Assembly (NCBI RefSeq): GCF_028023555.1
Contig: NZ_JAQIOY010000002.1
Span: 124,001 to 188,000 of the forward strand
Origin: Thalassococcus_A lentus
GTDB lineage: Bacteria; Pseudomonadota; Alphaproteobacteria; Rhodobacterales; Rhodobacteraceae
Direction: 5' to 3'
Length of the DNA: 64,000 nt
Part shown: piece by piece, positions 25,937 through 34,153 of the stretch
Position numbering within the stretch: position 1 is the first letter of the stretch
Layout: each line of letters opens with the position of its first letter
Made by a program: the position numbers and the translations under genes
The notes under the pieces: model-generated
Seen by the model: only the letters and a program-made list of their open reading frames with translations
Told to the model about the DNA's origin: nothing
Database searches by the model: none

Positions 25937-27085
25937 CTAGGCTTCGTCGAGCCAGCGCAGGATTTCCCCGCGGTTGCCGTCAAGGTCCGGGGCCGGGGCG
26001 CGGGTTGTCGGATCGGGCGCATCGGTCATCTTGATCGGATTGCCCGCGGCCTTGTACGTCACCCGGCCATTTTTATCGAGCACATCGACGATCATGTTGC
26101 GCGCTATGAGTTGTGGGTCCTTGAGCACCTGATCGACCGATTGAATTGGCCCGGTTGGAATGCCTGCCGCGGTCAGTTTTGCAATCCAGCTGGAGCGGGT
26201 GTCGTCCAGAGTGATGGCTTCGATCAGCCGTTTGAGCAGGCGGGCGTTTTCGCAACGCGCGGCGTTGGTGGCAAAGCGCGGATCATCCCAGAGAGGAAGG
26301 TTCAGCGTTATGCAGAGTTTTTCGAAGAGTTTGTCATTTCCGGCGGCGATCACGAACAATCCGTCAGAGGCATGAAAGGTTTCGAAAGGGGTGATTGACG
26401 GGTGGCGTGCGCCCGATGGCTCGGGGGCCTGTCCGGTCACGGTGGTCAGGGCGATGGCGTGTTCGAGGATGGCCAATTGCGAGTCCAGCATTGCCACGTC
26501 AACCTTGCGGCCTTTGCCGGTTTGCGTGCGGTCGAGAAGCGCGGCCAGCAATCCCTGCGCCAGGAACATGCCGGCGACAATATCCCCGATCGAGGCGCCA
26601 ACGCGCACAGGATCGCGGCCTTTCTCTCCAGTAATCGACATGACCCCGCCACGGGCCTGAACGACCATATCATAGGCCGGACGCTTGGCATCGGGGCCTG
26701 TATGGCCAAAGCCGGAGACTGCGCCGTAAATCAAGTGCGGAAAGGCCTTGTGCAGGGTATCCCAGCCATAACCAAGCCGATCCATCACGCCGGGTCTGAA
26801 GTTTTCGACCAATACATCGGCGCGGGTCAGCAGCTTTTCAAAGATAACGCGGTCTTCTTCGGACTTCAGGTCGAGTGCGATCGAGGACTTGCCATGATTG
26901 ATGGCGGCGAAATATGCGCTCTTTCCGTCTTTGAAGGGGGGGAAGGCGCGGGTGTCGTCACCGGTTTGCGGGCGCTCGACCTTGATCACGGTTGCCCCCA
27001 GATCGCCAAGAGTCATAGTGCAAAAGGGGCCTGCCAGAACATGGGTCATGTCCAGAACCGTTACGCCTTCCAGCGGCTGTGTCAT
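25937..27085 (-). CDS. CaiB/BaiF (class III) CoA-transferase
   Basis: A 382-residue family III CoA-transferase that moves CoA between organic acids. The N-terminal LDMTHVLAGPFCTMTLGDLG, the VENFRPGVMDRLGYG segment and the region with the nucleophilic Asp (AYDMVVQARGG) are present. The start MTQPLEGVTVLD is chosen because family similarity begins there; the frame is open 23 codons further up. It converges on the acyl-CoA synthetase gene. The acyl substrate is not evident. Cooperation with that neighbour in organic-acid activation is inference only. Confidence 0.9.
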   Translation of the reverse strand: MTQPLEGVTVLDMTHVLAGPFCTMTLGDLGATVIKVERPQTGDDTRAFPPFKDGKSAYFAAINHGKSSIALDLKSEEDRVIFEKLLTRADVLVENFRPGVMDRLGYGWDTLHKAFPHLIYGAVSGFGHTGPDAKRPAYDMVVQARGGVMSITGEKGRDPVRVGASIGDIVAGMFLAQGLLAALLDRTQTGKGRKVDVAMLDSQLAILEHAIALTTVTGQAPEPSGARHPSITPFETFHASDGLFVIAAGNDKLFEKLCITLNLPLWDDPRFATNAARCENARLLKRLIEAITLDDTRSSWIAKLTAAGIPTGPIQSVDQVLKDPQLIARNMIVDVLDKNGRVTYKAAGNPIKMTDAPDPTTRAPAPDLDGNRGEILRWLDEA

Positions 27086-27207
27086 TGCGATTCTCGCGTT
27101 TGTTTGTAGGGGCTGCTCAGGATAAGGGGAGCGCATGCGCGGGGTTGTTTGCAAGCTCTTTTCTCAACTCACGCGCCGGTTTGCCGATGACAGCCGGGCC
27201 CTGAACA

Positions 27208-27236
27208 GAAAAAAGGCCGCTGAAGGAGCGGCCTTT
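27208..27236 (-). terminator. Rho-independent terminator of ssb
   Basis: A 10-bp stem AAAGGCCGCT with its exact complement and a 5-nt loop, followed on the minus strand by six T residues. It lies 26 nt after the ssb stop. Confidence 0.88.
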
Positions 27237-27261
27237 GTGTTCAACAATGCGGATGCGTTGC

Positions 27262-27783
27262 CTAGAACGGGATTTCGTCGTCGATGTCACGGGATGGCGC
27301 GCGCGCCGGTGCCGATCCACCACCCGAGCCACCGCCATAGCCGCCCTCATCATAGCCGACGTTGCCGCCGCCACCGCCGTAGTCGCCACCGTAGCTGCCG
27401 CCACCGCCGCCACCACCGCCGCTGCCGCCGTCACGACCATCGAGAAAGGTCATTTCGCCAGCATAGGGGCGCAGGACCACTTCGGTTGAATACCGGTCCT
27501 GACCGGATTGATCCTGCCATTTGCGGGTTTCCAGCTTGCCCTCGATGTAAACCTTGGAGCCTTTGCGCAGGTACTGTTCGGCCAGACGCGCCAGGTTTTC
27601 ATTGAAGATCGCGACGGAATGCCATTCGGTACGTTCGCGCCGTTCCCCGGTGTTGCGGTCTTTCCAGTTTTCGGAGGTCGCAATGCGAAGATTGCAGACC
27701 TTGCCGCCGTTCTGGAACGTGCGCACTTCGGGGTCGCGGCCGAGATTCCCGATAAGGATCACCTTGTTGACGGAGCCTGCCAT
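27262..27783 (-). CDS. ssb: Single-stranded DNA-binding protein
   Basis: A 173-residue SSB. The OB-fold domain (about 1-110) starts MAGSVNKVILIGNLGRDPE and includes the TEWHSVAIF strand. A long Gly/Tyr-rich disordered linker (about 120-160) follows. The terminal acidic tip DDEIPF recruits partner proteins. It coats single-stranded DNA in replication, repair and recombination. An intrinsic terminator lies downstream. No LexA box is visible in its upstream region, unlike recA. Confidence 0.97.
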   Translation of the reverse strand: MAGSVNKVILIGNLGRDPEVRTFQNGGKVCNLRIATSENWKDRNTGERRERTEWHSVAIFNENLARLAEQYLRKGSKVYIEGKLETRKWQDQSGQDRYSTEVVLRPYAGEMTFLDGRDGGSGGGGGGGGSYGGDYGGGGGNVGYDEGGYGGGSGGGSAPARAPSRDIDDEIPF

Positions 27784-27937
27784 AACCTCTTCCTTTCGAA
27801 TCTATCGGCGGATGTTCGCCAGACCCTACAACAGCCGCCCGGGCTGGGCGAGCAGGAACGGATGCAGACTGGCGGTCCGGCCAAAAAACGCTATAGTCGC
27901 CCCATTAGAATGACGTGACAGGGTTAATGGGGGCATA

Positions 27938-28543
27938 ATGGGTAAACGGGCTGTAGTGACCGTGCTGGCATTGGCCGCACTGGTTGGTGAAACCGCCGTT
28001 GCCGACGTTTTGGCTACGCAGGGCCGTGCGCGCATCTTTGACAGTCAGACCCGCGTTCTGGATAACCGGGCCCGTCAGCAATACAATAATTCGGTGCGGC
28101 TGAAGCCACCAACCGTTGTCACGCCGACCAAGTATGGCACTCTCAAAGAGGGCCGTATTCCGGCGTATCGCGGAAGCTACAAAGGTGTTTACGCCGACAT
28201 GGCCCGGGCCGCTGCGCGCAAGCACGGCGTGCCGGAGGACCTGTTCCTGCGTCTGGTCAATCAGGAAAGCCGGTTCAACCCAAAGGCAAAGTCTCATGCC
28301 GGGGCAATCGGTCTGGCACAGTTGATGCCCGGCACTGCGAAACAGCTGGGCGTTAACCCGCATGATCCCAAACAGAATCTCGAAGGTGGCGCCCGTTATC
28401 TCAAGGAGCAATACCGCACTTTTGGATCGTGGCGTTTGGCTCTGGCTGCCTACAATGCGGGTCCGGGAGCCGTGCAAAAACACGGTGGCATCCCGCCTTA
28501 CCGCGAAACACGCAATTATGTGAAAATCATTTGGGGCAGCTGA
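27938..28543 (+). CDS. Lytic transglycosylase (SLT domain)
   Basis: A 201-residue exported muramidase-like enzyme. It has a signal peptide (about 1-22), a linker, and an SLT catalytic domain (about 82-200). The catalytic Glu110 lies in LVNQESRFNP, followed by GAIGLAQLMPGTAKQLGV and AAYNAGPGAVQKHGGIPPY. It cleaves peptidoglycan glycan strands to 1,6-anhydro ends. The small size, with no accessory domain, resembles the soluble or lipid-free members. It diverges from ssb with 154 nt between them. Confidence 0.92.
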   Translation: MGKRAVVTVLALAALVGETAVADVLATQGRARIFDSQTRVLDNRARQQYNNSVRLKPPTVVTPTKYGTLKEGRIPAYRGSYKGVYADMARAAARKHGVPEDLFLRLVNQESRFNPKAKSHAGAIGLAQLMPGTAKQLGVNPHDPKQNLEGGARYLKEQYRTFGSWRLALAAYNAGPGAVQKHGGIPPYRETRNYVKIIWGS

Positions 28544-28561
28544 TCAGGGCAGCCCCTTTTT
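28533..28561 (+). terminator. Probable terminator overlapping the transglycosylase stop
   Basis: GGGGC/GCCCC stem extended by two pairs past an A-A mismatch, 8-nt loop that includes the stop codon, then five T residues. Moderately stable. Confidence 0.55.
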
Positions 28562-28624
28562 GTTAGCCCTTCATTATAATTTTGCTGCCAGTTTGCAGGC
28601 CGGGACAATCACGGCAGGCAGAGC

Positions 28625-29632
28625 ATGGCGCAGGGCAATCCATGGACAATTCGGTATTTGCTGCGATGTCAGGTCGCGCTTCGATGGACGTTGGCGGCGG
28701 CGGCTTTGTTGGCTGTTTTGGCGAACCCGGCTACCGCATGCCAATTGCCGCAAACGCTCCAACAACTGACCTTGCATCTGTCCACTGCTGCGGTGCAATC
28801 CACAGCGGCTCCGCGTCAGAGTCAGGCGGTACGGGATCTTTTGTCTGGCTCGGCTGAGACAGATTTGATGCGTGACCTGTCAGAGGCAGGGCAGCGCGAG
28901 CTTCAGCCGCTGGCGCTGGATTTGCTGGCACAGGGGCAGCAACTGGCCGCTGAAGGGTTTGTGCAGCGCCCCGCGACGGTACAGGCGTTGCTCAGTCAGA
29001 TGGACAGCGCGCTGATCGCAGTCTGTGAAACACAGCAGGCTGACACGGCTTGGATGAATGTCGCCGGCTGGCTGACTGGCGATGAGGATGGCGATGGTGG
29101 TTGGCTGTCGGGCTTGGTGAACAGTCGTTCTGCTCAGGCTGGAATGCTGATGGGTGCCTTGGGCAGCTTTATCATCCTGCTCTATCTCACGGACTTTGCG
29201 TACCGGCAGGCTATGGCTCTGTTCTACAACAGAAAGATGTGTCTGATCCCTGCCAGCATCGAGGCGGGCAAAGCGACGGTTTCCGGCCATGTTGTCACCT
29301 TGGGACGCGGCGGTTTTCGCTTTGAGCCTGCGGCGCAGGCAGGCGATGACGCGCTGAGGCAATCGGTTGCCGCATTGCACGCCACCTTGGACATCGGCGG
29401 GCTGCAATTCGCAGCGCGACCCAGCGCCCTGACGGACACATATGCGGATTTCCGGCTGGATGAACCGCTTTCTCTGTCCAATCAAAAAATGCTGCTCTCT
29501 GCGTCCGTGATTTCGCCGTTCTATGTACGAAAATCACGCAGAGGCCAGCAGCGCGCCCTCAAACGGGGCGCTGCCAGCGATCTTGATGAGATTGCCGCCA
29601 ATGCGAAAATGGCTACTCAGCGGCCACTTTGA
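28625..29632 (+). CDS. Membrane protein of unknown function, possible PilZ-like C-terminal region
   Basis: A 335-residue protein. It has an N-terminal signal or anchor (about 18-38, ending near ATAC), a helical extracytoplasmic region (about 40-150) and one strong transmembrane helix (about 165-188). A cytoplasmic C-terminal region follows, with two strands around ASIEAGKATVSGHVVTLGRGGFRFEP, a pattern weakly reminiscent of PilZ domains. The RxxxR half of that motif is not clear. Its 3' end overlaps the ABC ATPase gene by 20 nt tail to tail. Function not recognised; the PilZ idea is tentative. Confidence 0.65.
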   Translation: MAQGNPWTIRYLLRCQVALRWTLAAAALLAVLANPATACQLPQTLQQLTLHLSTAAVQSTAAPRQSQAVRDLLSGSAETDLMRDLSEAGQRELQPLALDLLAQGQQLAAEGFVQRPATVQALLSQMDSALIAVCETQQADTAWMNVAGWLTGDEDGDGGWLSGLVNSRSAQAGMLMGALGSFIILLYLTDFAYRQAMALFYNRKMCLIPASIEAGKATVSGHVVTLGRGGFRFEPAAQAGDDALRQSVAALHATLDIGGLQFAARPSALTDTYADFRLDEPLSLSNQKMLLSASVISPFYVRKSRRGQQRALKRGAASDLDEIAANAKMATQRPL

Positions 29633-31697
29633 TCACAGGCTGCATTTCGTCGAGCACGGCATCATCGAGATGGCATTTGATCTGATGACCATCTGCCATG
29701 ACCCGAACGGGCGGAACTTCCTTTTCACAAAGCCCGCCGCCGACACGCGTTTTCCAGCGGCACCGGGTCTGGAAAGGACAGCCAGAGGGTGGGTTCATCG
29801 CCGAAGGGATGTCGCCTTCAAGAACGATGTGTTCCTTTTCAACCGAGGTGTCCGCGATAGGTACCGCCGACAGCAACGCCTCGGTGTATGGGTGATAGGG
29901 CGGCGCAAAGACCTGATCCGTTGTGCCCAGTTCGACCACATGCCCGAGATACATCACCATCACCCGGTCGCTCAGGTAGCGGACGATCGACAGGTCGTGG
30001 CTGATGAACAGCAGTGTGGTTTTGTGTTCACGCTGAATTTCCATCAACAGATCGGTCACGGCGGCCTGCACGGAGACATCCAGCGCTGAAACCGGCTCAT
30101 CTGCGACGACGATCCGTGCATCACCGGCAAAGGCCCGGGCAATGCCAACACGCTGTTTCTGCCCGCCGGACAGCTGCCTGGGCATGCGGTCGGCAAACTC
30201 GCGCGGCAATTTCACCAGGTCGAGCAAGCGCAGCATACGATCGCGGCGGTCATCCTCGGATTCGCCAATCCCGAAGATCTCGAGCGCCCGCATGATCTGG
30301 CGCCCAACCGTCATGGAGGGGTTCAACGTATCAAAGGGATTCTGGAACACCATCTGAACGTCGGCGACCGTCTTAGTGTCACGTTGCTGGATCGCGGTGT
30401 CCTGAATTTCGCGATTGTCGAGAATGATCTTCCCTTCGGTCGCAGTCTCAAGCCCCATCAAAACCTTGGCAAAGGTGGATTTACCACATCCGGATTCGCC
30501 GACAATCGCCAGCGTTTCACTTTCGCGCGCCTCGAAACTGAGCGTTTCATTGGCTTTGACCACGCGCACATCCCCGGACTTGCCGAACAGCGCATTGGCC
30601 GCGACCTGATAGTATTTCTTGAGGTTGTCCATTTTCAGAACGACCTGACCGGGCTCCGGTTTCTGCGAGGTCTCGCCAACGTCCATTGGCGCATCCCAGT
30701 CGATTTCCTGGAACTTCAGACAGCGTGTGGCATGACGATCGTTGCCGGGCACATCTGACATGGGGATGTCCTGCGCATCGCAGCGACCGGCCTCAAAGTA
30801 GTCGCAGCGCGGACCGAAATTACATCCGTTTGGCCGTTCATGCGGCAAAGGGAAGTTGCCGGGAATAGCGCGCAACGGACGCGCATTCTTGTCAGCGCCG
30901 GGCAGGGGGATCGACCGGAACAGCGCCTGTGTGTAGGGGTGCTGCATTTCGTCGAACACATCCTCAATGGAGCCGCGTTCAACGGCTTCGCCGGAATACA
31001 TCACGCACAGGCGGTCACAGGTTTCCAGCACCAGCCCGAGATTGTGCGAAATGAACAGCATCGAGGTGCCGTATTTCTTGCCCAGTTCCTTGACCAGTTC
31101 CACAACCGCGGCTTCCACAGTTACGTCCAGAGCAGTTGTCGGTTCATCCAAAATCAGCAGCGACGGTTCGGCCATCAGGGCCATCGCGATCACGATGCGC
31201 TGCTGTTGTCCGCCCGACAGCTGGTGTGGATAGGCATCCAGAATGCGTTTCGGGTCCGGCAACTTCACATCGGTGACAACCTGCAAGGCCCGGTCATAGG
31301 CTTCCTGCTCGGATGCGCCGCGATGGATCATCGGTACTTCCATCAACTGACGCCCGATCTTCATGGCCGGGTTCAGGCTGGCCATGGGTTCCTGATAGAT
31401 CATCGCGATCTCAGAGCCACGGATGTCCCGCAGTTCTTCGGCGCTCATCTGCCCCAGATCCCGTCCCTTGAACTTGATCGATCCGCCGACAACACGGCCA
31501 TTCTTGCCAAGGTCCTGCATGACGCCCAGCGCCACGGTGCTCTTGCCGCAACCGGATTCTCCGACAAGACCCACGGCCTCGCCCGGTTGAACGGCTACGG
31601 AAAAGTCCATCACGGCGGGGATTTCGCGCAGGCGCGTGAAAAAGGAAATCGAAAGCTTGTCGATCTCCAGGATCGGGCCGTCATAGGCATCTTTCAT
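29613..31697 (-). CDS. Peptide/nickel-type ABC transporter, fused double ATPase (DppD-DppF-like)
   Basis: A 694-residue protein carrying two ABC ATPase domains in tandem. The first Walker A is GESGCGKST (46-54), with signature LSGGQQQRIVIA. The second is GESGCGKST near residue 400, with LSGGQKQRVGIA. Each half ends with the oligopeptide-transporter Cys-containing tail (PNGCNFGPRCDYF and PSGCPFQTRCRW). In E. coli these are two genes, dppD and dppF; here they are fused. It is the last gene of a minus-strand operon with a binding protein and two permeases. Copy B of the dispersed repeat lies 39 nt upstream of its start. Confidence 0.93.
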   Translation of the reverse strand: MKDAYDGPILEIDKLSISFFTRLREIPAVMDFSVAVQPGEAVGLVGESGCGKSTVALGVMQDLGKNGRVVGGSIKFKGRDLGQMSAEELRDIRGSEIAMIYQEPMASLNPAMKIGRQLMEVPMIHRGASEQEAYDRALQVVTDVKLPDPKRILDAYPHQLSGGQQQRIVIAMALMAEPSLLILDEPTTALDVTVEAAVVELVKELGKKYGTSMLFISHNLGLVLETCDRLCVMYSGEAVERGSIEDVFDEMQHPYTQALFRSIPLPGADKNARPLRAIPGNFPLPHERPNGCNFGPRCDYFEAGRCDAQDIPMSDVPGNDRHATRCLKFQEIDWDAPMDVGETSQKPEPGQVVLKMDNLKKYYQVAANALFGKSGDVRVVKANETLSFEARESETLAIVGESGCGKSTFAKVLMGLETATEGKIILDNREIQDTAIQQRDTKTVADVQMVFQNPFDTLNPSMTVGRQIMRALEIFGIGESEDDRRDRMLRLLDLVKLPREFADRMPRQLSGGQKQRVGIARAFAGDARIVVADEPVSALDVSVQAAVTDLLMEIQREHKTTLLFISHDLSIVRYLSDRVMVMYLGHVVELGTTDQVFAPPYHPYTEALLSAVPIADTSVEKEHIVLEGDIPSAMNPPSGCPFQTRCRWKTRVGGGLCEKEVPPVRVMADGHQIKCHLDDAVLDEMQPVIKVAAE

Positions 31698-31735
31698 GTC
31701 GTCTCTCCCATACGGGTGGCACCGAACCCCTGCGG

Positions 31736-31783
31736 GTTTCTTTGTGCCAGAAATATCCCGGGGGTCCGGGGGCTGGCCCCCGG
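31736..31783 (-). repeat. Dispersed hairpin repeat, copy B
   Basis: GTTTCTTTGTGCC..AAATATCCCGGGG core followed by an 8-bp CCGGGGGC/GCCCCCGG stem. It lies between the permease stop and the ATPase start of the peptide ABC operon, same orientation relative to the upstream gene as copies A and C. Confidence 0.85.
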
Positions 31784-31797
31784 TCCACCCTGTGAAG

Positions 31798-32991
31798 TCA
31801 GTCGCGCAGGCTTTCTTCGCGCAGGCCGTCCGCCAAAAGGTTCAGACCCAGAACAAGGCTCAGCAATGACAGCGCCGGTACAATGGCCGGGTGAAGGTAG
31901 ATCTGCAGCAGGCGGCGTCCGTCGTTGATTGTTGTTCCCCAGTCCGGGCTTTCCGGTGGCAGGCCAAGCCCAAAGAAGCCCAAGGTGCCCAAAAGGATCG
32001 TGGTATAGCCAATGCGCAGACAGAAATCGACGATCAGCGGCCCACGTGCATTGGGCAGGATTTCCCAAAGCATGATGTACCAAGGCCCTTCGCCACGGGT
32101 CTGTGCGGCCGCAACATAATCCCGTGTCTTGATGTCCATGGTCAGGCCCCGCACGATCCTGAAGACCGTGGGCGAGTTGACAAAGACAACCGACACGAAG
32201 ACCACCAAAATGCCGGACGGGACGTCAAACAGATCGGCAAAGCCGGGGATGACATGCACCTTTGATCCGACTTCCGAGATCAGCGACAGGTACAGCCAGC
32301 CCATCACACCCAACACGCCAATCAGCAGTGGTGTGCGCAGTCTTGGCCGTGTGTGATAGCGCGAGTTCAACAGCACCGCCGCAAAGACGATCGGGAAGAT
32401 GAACAGGAAGGTCGCCATGTAGTTGGGAATACCGGTCGCGATGATTTCCGGTGTGACCAGAAGGTAGAAGAGCAAGATCACCGGAAAGGCGAGGATCAGG
32501 TTGGCAAGAAACGAAAGGAACGTGTCCAGCCGTCCGCCGTAGTACCCGGCGGGCAGGCCCAGCGTGATGCCAACCATAAAGGCAAACAGCGTGGCCAGTG
32601 GTGCAATCTGCACGACAACCCACGCGCCATCGATCATTCGACTAAAGACGTCACGCCCGAGATTGTCACCGCCAAAGAGATAGTAGGGGTATTGGCCCTC
32701 TTCAGCGCCCGAGATCGCCCAGCCGGGCACCTTGTTTTTCATCGAAGCGATTTGCTTGAGGCTGTCACTGGTCACGATCAGATCCATGGCACCAAAGATG
32801 CCTGTGAACACCCAGAACATCACCAGTGCAAAACCGATCATGCCGATGATGCTGTCGAACATTTTACCATAAAGACCCAGCCGCCGTTTATAGAGGATCG
32901 ACACAACAAAGAGCAAAACGAGTGCGATCCAGACGGGTGTGAACTGGGCAAGGACGCGGACGAAGATTTCGCCCCAGGAAAGCGGATCCAT
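31798..32991 (-). CDS. ABC transporter permease (DppC-like)
   Basis: A 397-residue inner-membrane permease of the binding-protein-dependent family. The cytoplasmic EAA-type loop is visible as YVAAAQTRGEGPWYIMLWEILPN, with the following strand into the last helices. It is about 100 residues longer than typical DppC, mainly from an N-terminal extension with two extra helices and a periplasmic segment with GWAISGAEEGQYPYYLFGGDN. The start is 10 nt after the DppB-like gene stop. It pairs with that permease to form the channel for the substrate delivered by the 556-residue binding protein. Confidence 0.9.
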   Translation of the reverse strand: MDPLSWGEIFVRVLAQFTPVWIALVLLFVVSILYKRRLGLYGKMFDSIIGMIGFALVMFWVFTGIFGAMDLIVTSDSLKQIASMKNKVPGWAISGAEEGQYPYYLFGGDNLGRDVFSRMIDGAWVVVQIAPLATLFAFMVGITLGLPAGYYGGRLDTFLSFLANLILAFPVILLFYLLVTPEIIATGIPNYMATFLFIFPIVFAAVLLNSRYHTRPRLRTPLLIGVLGVMGWLYLSLISEVGSKVHVIPGFADLFDVPSGILVVFVSVVFVNSPTVFRIVRGLTMDIKTRDYVAAAQTRGEGPWYIMLWEILPNARGPLIVDFCLRIGYTTILLGTLGFFGLGLPPESPDWGTTINDGRRLLQIYLHPAIVPALSLLSLVLGLNLLADGLREESLRD

Positions 32992-33001
32992 GATTGTCTC
33001 C

Positions 33002-34048
33002 TCAGTTCACGCTGATGCGTGGGTTTAGGTAAACGTAGCCGATATCCGAAATCAGCTGCGTGATGAGCACCACAAAGACCGACACAACCGACACGCCCAA
33101 GAGCAGTTCGATATCGTTGTTGCCGGCGGCCTGAACGAGGGTCCAGCCAAAGCCTTTGTAGTTGAACAGGGTTTCAACGATCACGACACCGTTCAACAGC
33201 CATGGAAACTGCAGCATGATCACCGTGAAGGGGGCGATCAGTGCATTGCGCAGCGCATGTTTGATCACGATGTTCGGAAAGCTGACGCCCTTGAGACGGG
33301 CTGTGCGGATGTATTGCGCGGTCATGACCTCGGCCATCGAGGCCCGGGTCATGCGTGCGATGTATCCCATGCCGTAAAGCGCAATGGTCAGCACCGGTAG
33401 AAAGAAGTTCTCAAAGTTGGCGTTATCCATGGCCTGCGTGGCGGTTCCCTTGAACCACTTCAGGCCAACAGCCGAGGACGCAAAGACCGCGATCAGAATA
33501 ACCCCCGAGACATATTCGGGCGTTGCCGTCGTCGTAATGGCCACCGTTGAGAGCGTTCGGTCGGTTGCTGAGCCTTCCCGCATGCCCGCCAGAACCCCCA
33601 GCAGCAGCGCCGAGGGCACCATCAGGACCATGACCCAGAACATCAGCTTGCCGGTCAAAGCCAGCGCGGTTCCGATAATACCGCCTGCAAATTCCTGAAA
33701 GACCGTGGAATAGCCCCAGTCGCCCTGCAATACGCCGCAAAAGGTCGGGGCCTCTTCGGGCGCTATGCCTTCCCGGATACACTTGCCGCGGATCGTGCCA
33801 TCAGGGCCTTCAATCACGTAGCCCGGCAGCACGCCCAGCCACTGGCCATATTTCACGCCCGTCGGTTGCAAGTAGCCGCGGTTCGTCAGCCAACTGTCCA
33901 CTTCCTCTTCGGACATGCGGAAGTTGCCTTGCGTCTTGGCGAGCTTTTCTAGGTTTGGATAAAGGTTGGTCAGAAAGAAGACGATGAACGTCAGGCAAAG
34001 CGCCGTCAGCAACATAATCCCCAATCGCCGAATGATAAAAAGTCCCAT
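33002..34048 (-). CDS. ABC transporter permease (DppB-like)
   Basis: A 348-residue permease. It has an N-terminal helix (RRLGIMLLTALCLTFIVFFL), a periplasmic segment (about 40-115) that includes CIREGIAPEEAPTFCGVLQG with two cysteines, and five further helices. The EAA-like loop is YIRTARLKGVSFPNIVIKHALRN. It belongs to the Dpp/Opp permease family. It follows the binding-protein gene by 105 nt that contain two hairpins, which probably lower permease expression relative to the binding protein. Confidence 0.9.
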   Translation of the reverse strand: MGLFIIRRLGIMLLTALCLTFIVFFLTNLYPNLEKLAKTQGNFRMSEEEVDSWLTNRGYLQPTGVKYGQWLGVLPGYVIEGPDGTIRGKCIREGIAPEEAPTFCGVLQGDWGYSTVFQEFAGGIIGTALALTGKLMFWVMVLMVPSALLLGVLAGMREGSATDRTLSTVAITTTATPEYVSGVILIAVFASSAVGLKWFKGTATQAMDNANFENFFLPVLTIALYGMGYIARMTRASMAEVMTAQYIRTARLKGVSFPNIVIKHALRNALIAPFTVIMLQFPWLLNGVVIVETLFNYKGFGWTLVQAAGNNDIELLLGVSVVSVFVVLITQLISDIGYVYLNPRISVN

Positions 34049-34080
34049 TGCACCCCCTGCGGCTGGGCGTTGTTTGGTTG

Positions 34081-34136
34081 GGGCCGTTCTTGTGCGGCCC
34101 TCAATTCGAAACGGGCCGCCCCTTTAGGAGCGGCCC
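34081..34136 (-). terminator. Two tandem hairpins between binding-protein and permease genes
   Basis: GGGCCG-N8-CGGCCC (34081-34100) and a near-perfect 11-bp stem around GGGCCGC (34113-34136, one mismatch) followed on the minus strand by TTT. Too weak a T-run for full termination. This fits partial termination or 3' end protection of the upstream mRNA segment. Confidence 0.6.
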
Positions 34137-34153
34137 GCAATCTTTTGAAAGTA

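Noticed and set aside
27235..27489. His/Arg- or Ala/Thr-rich repetitive frames near ssb
   Set aside because: They are the complement of the Gly-rich linker of SSB, not separate repeat proteins.
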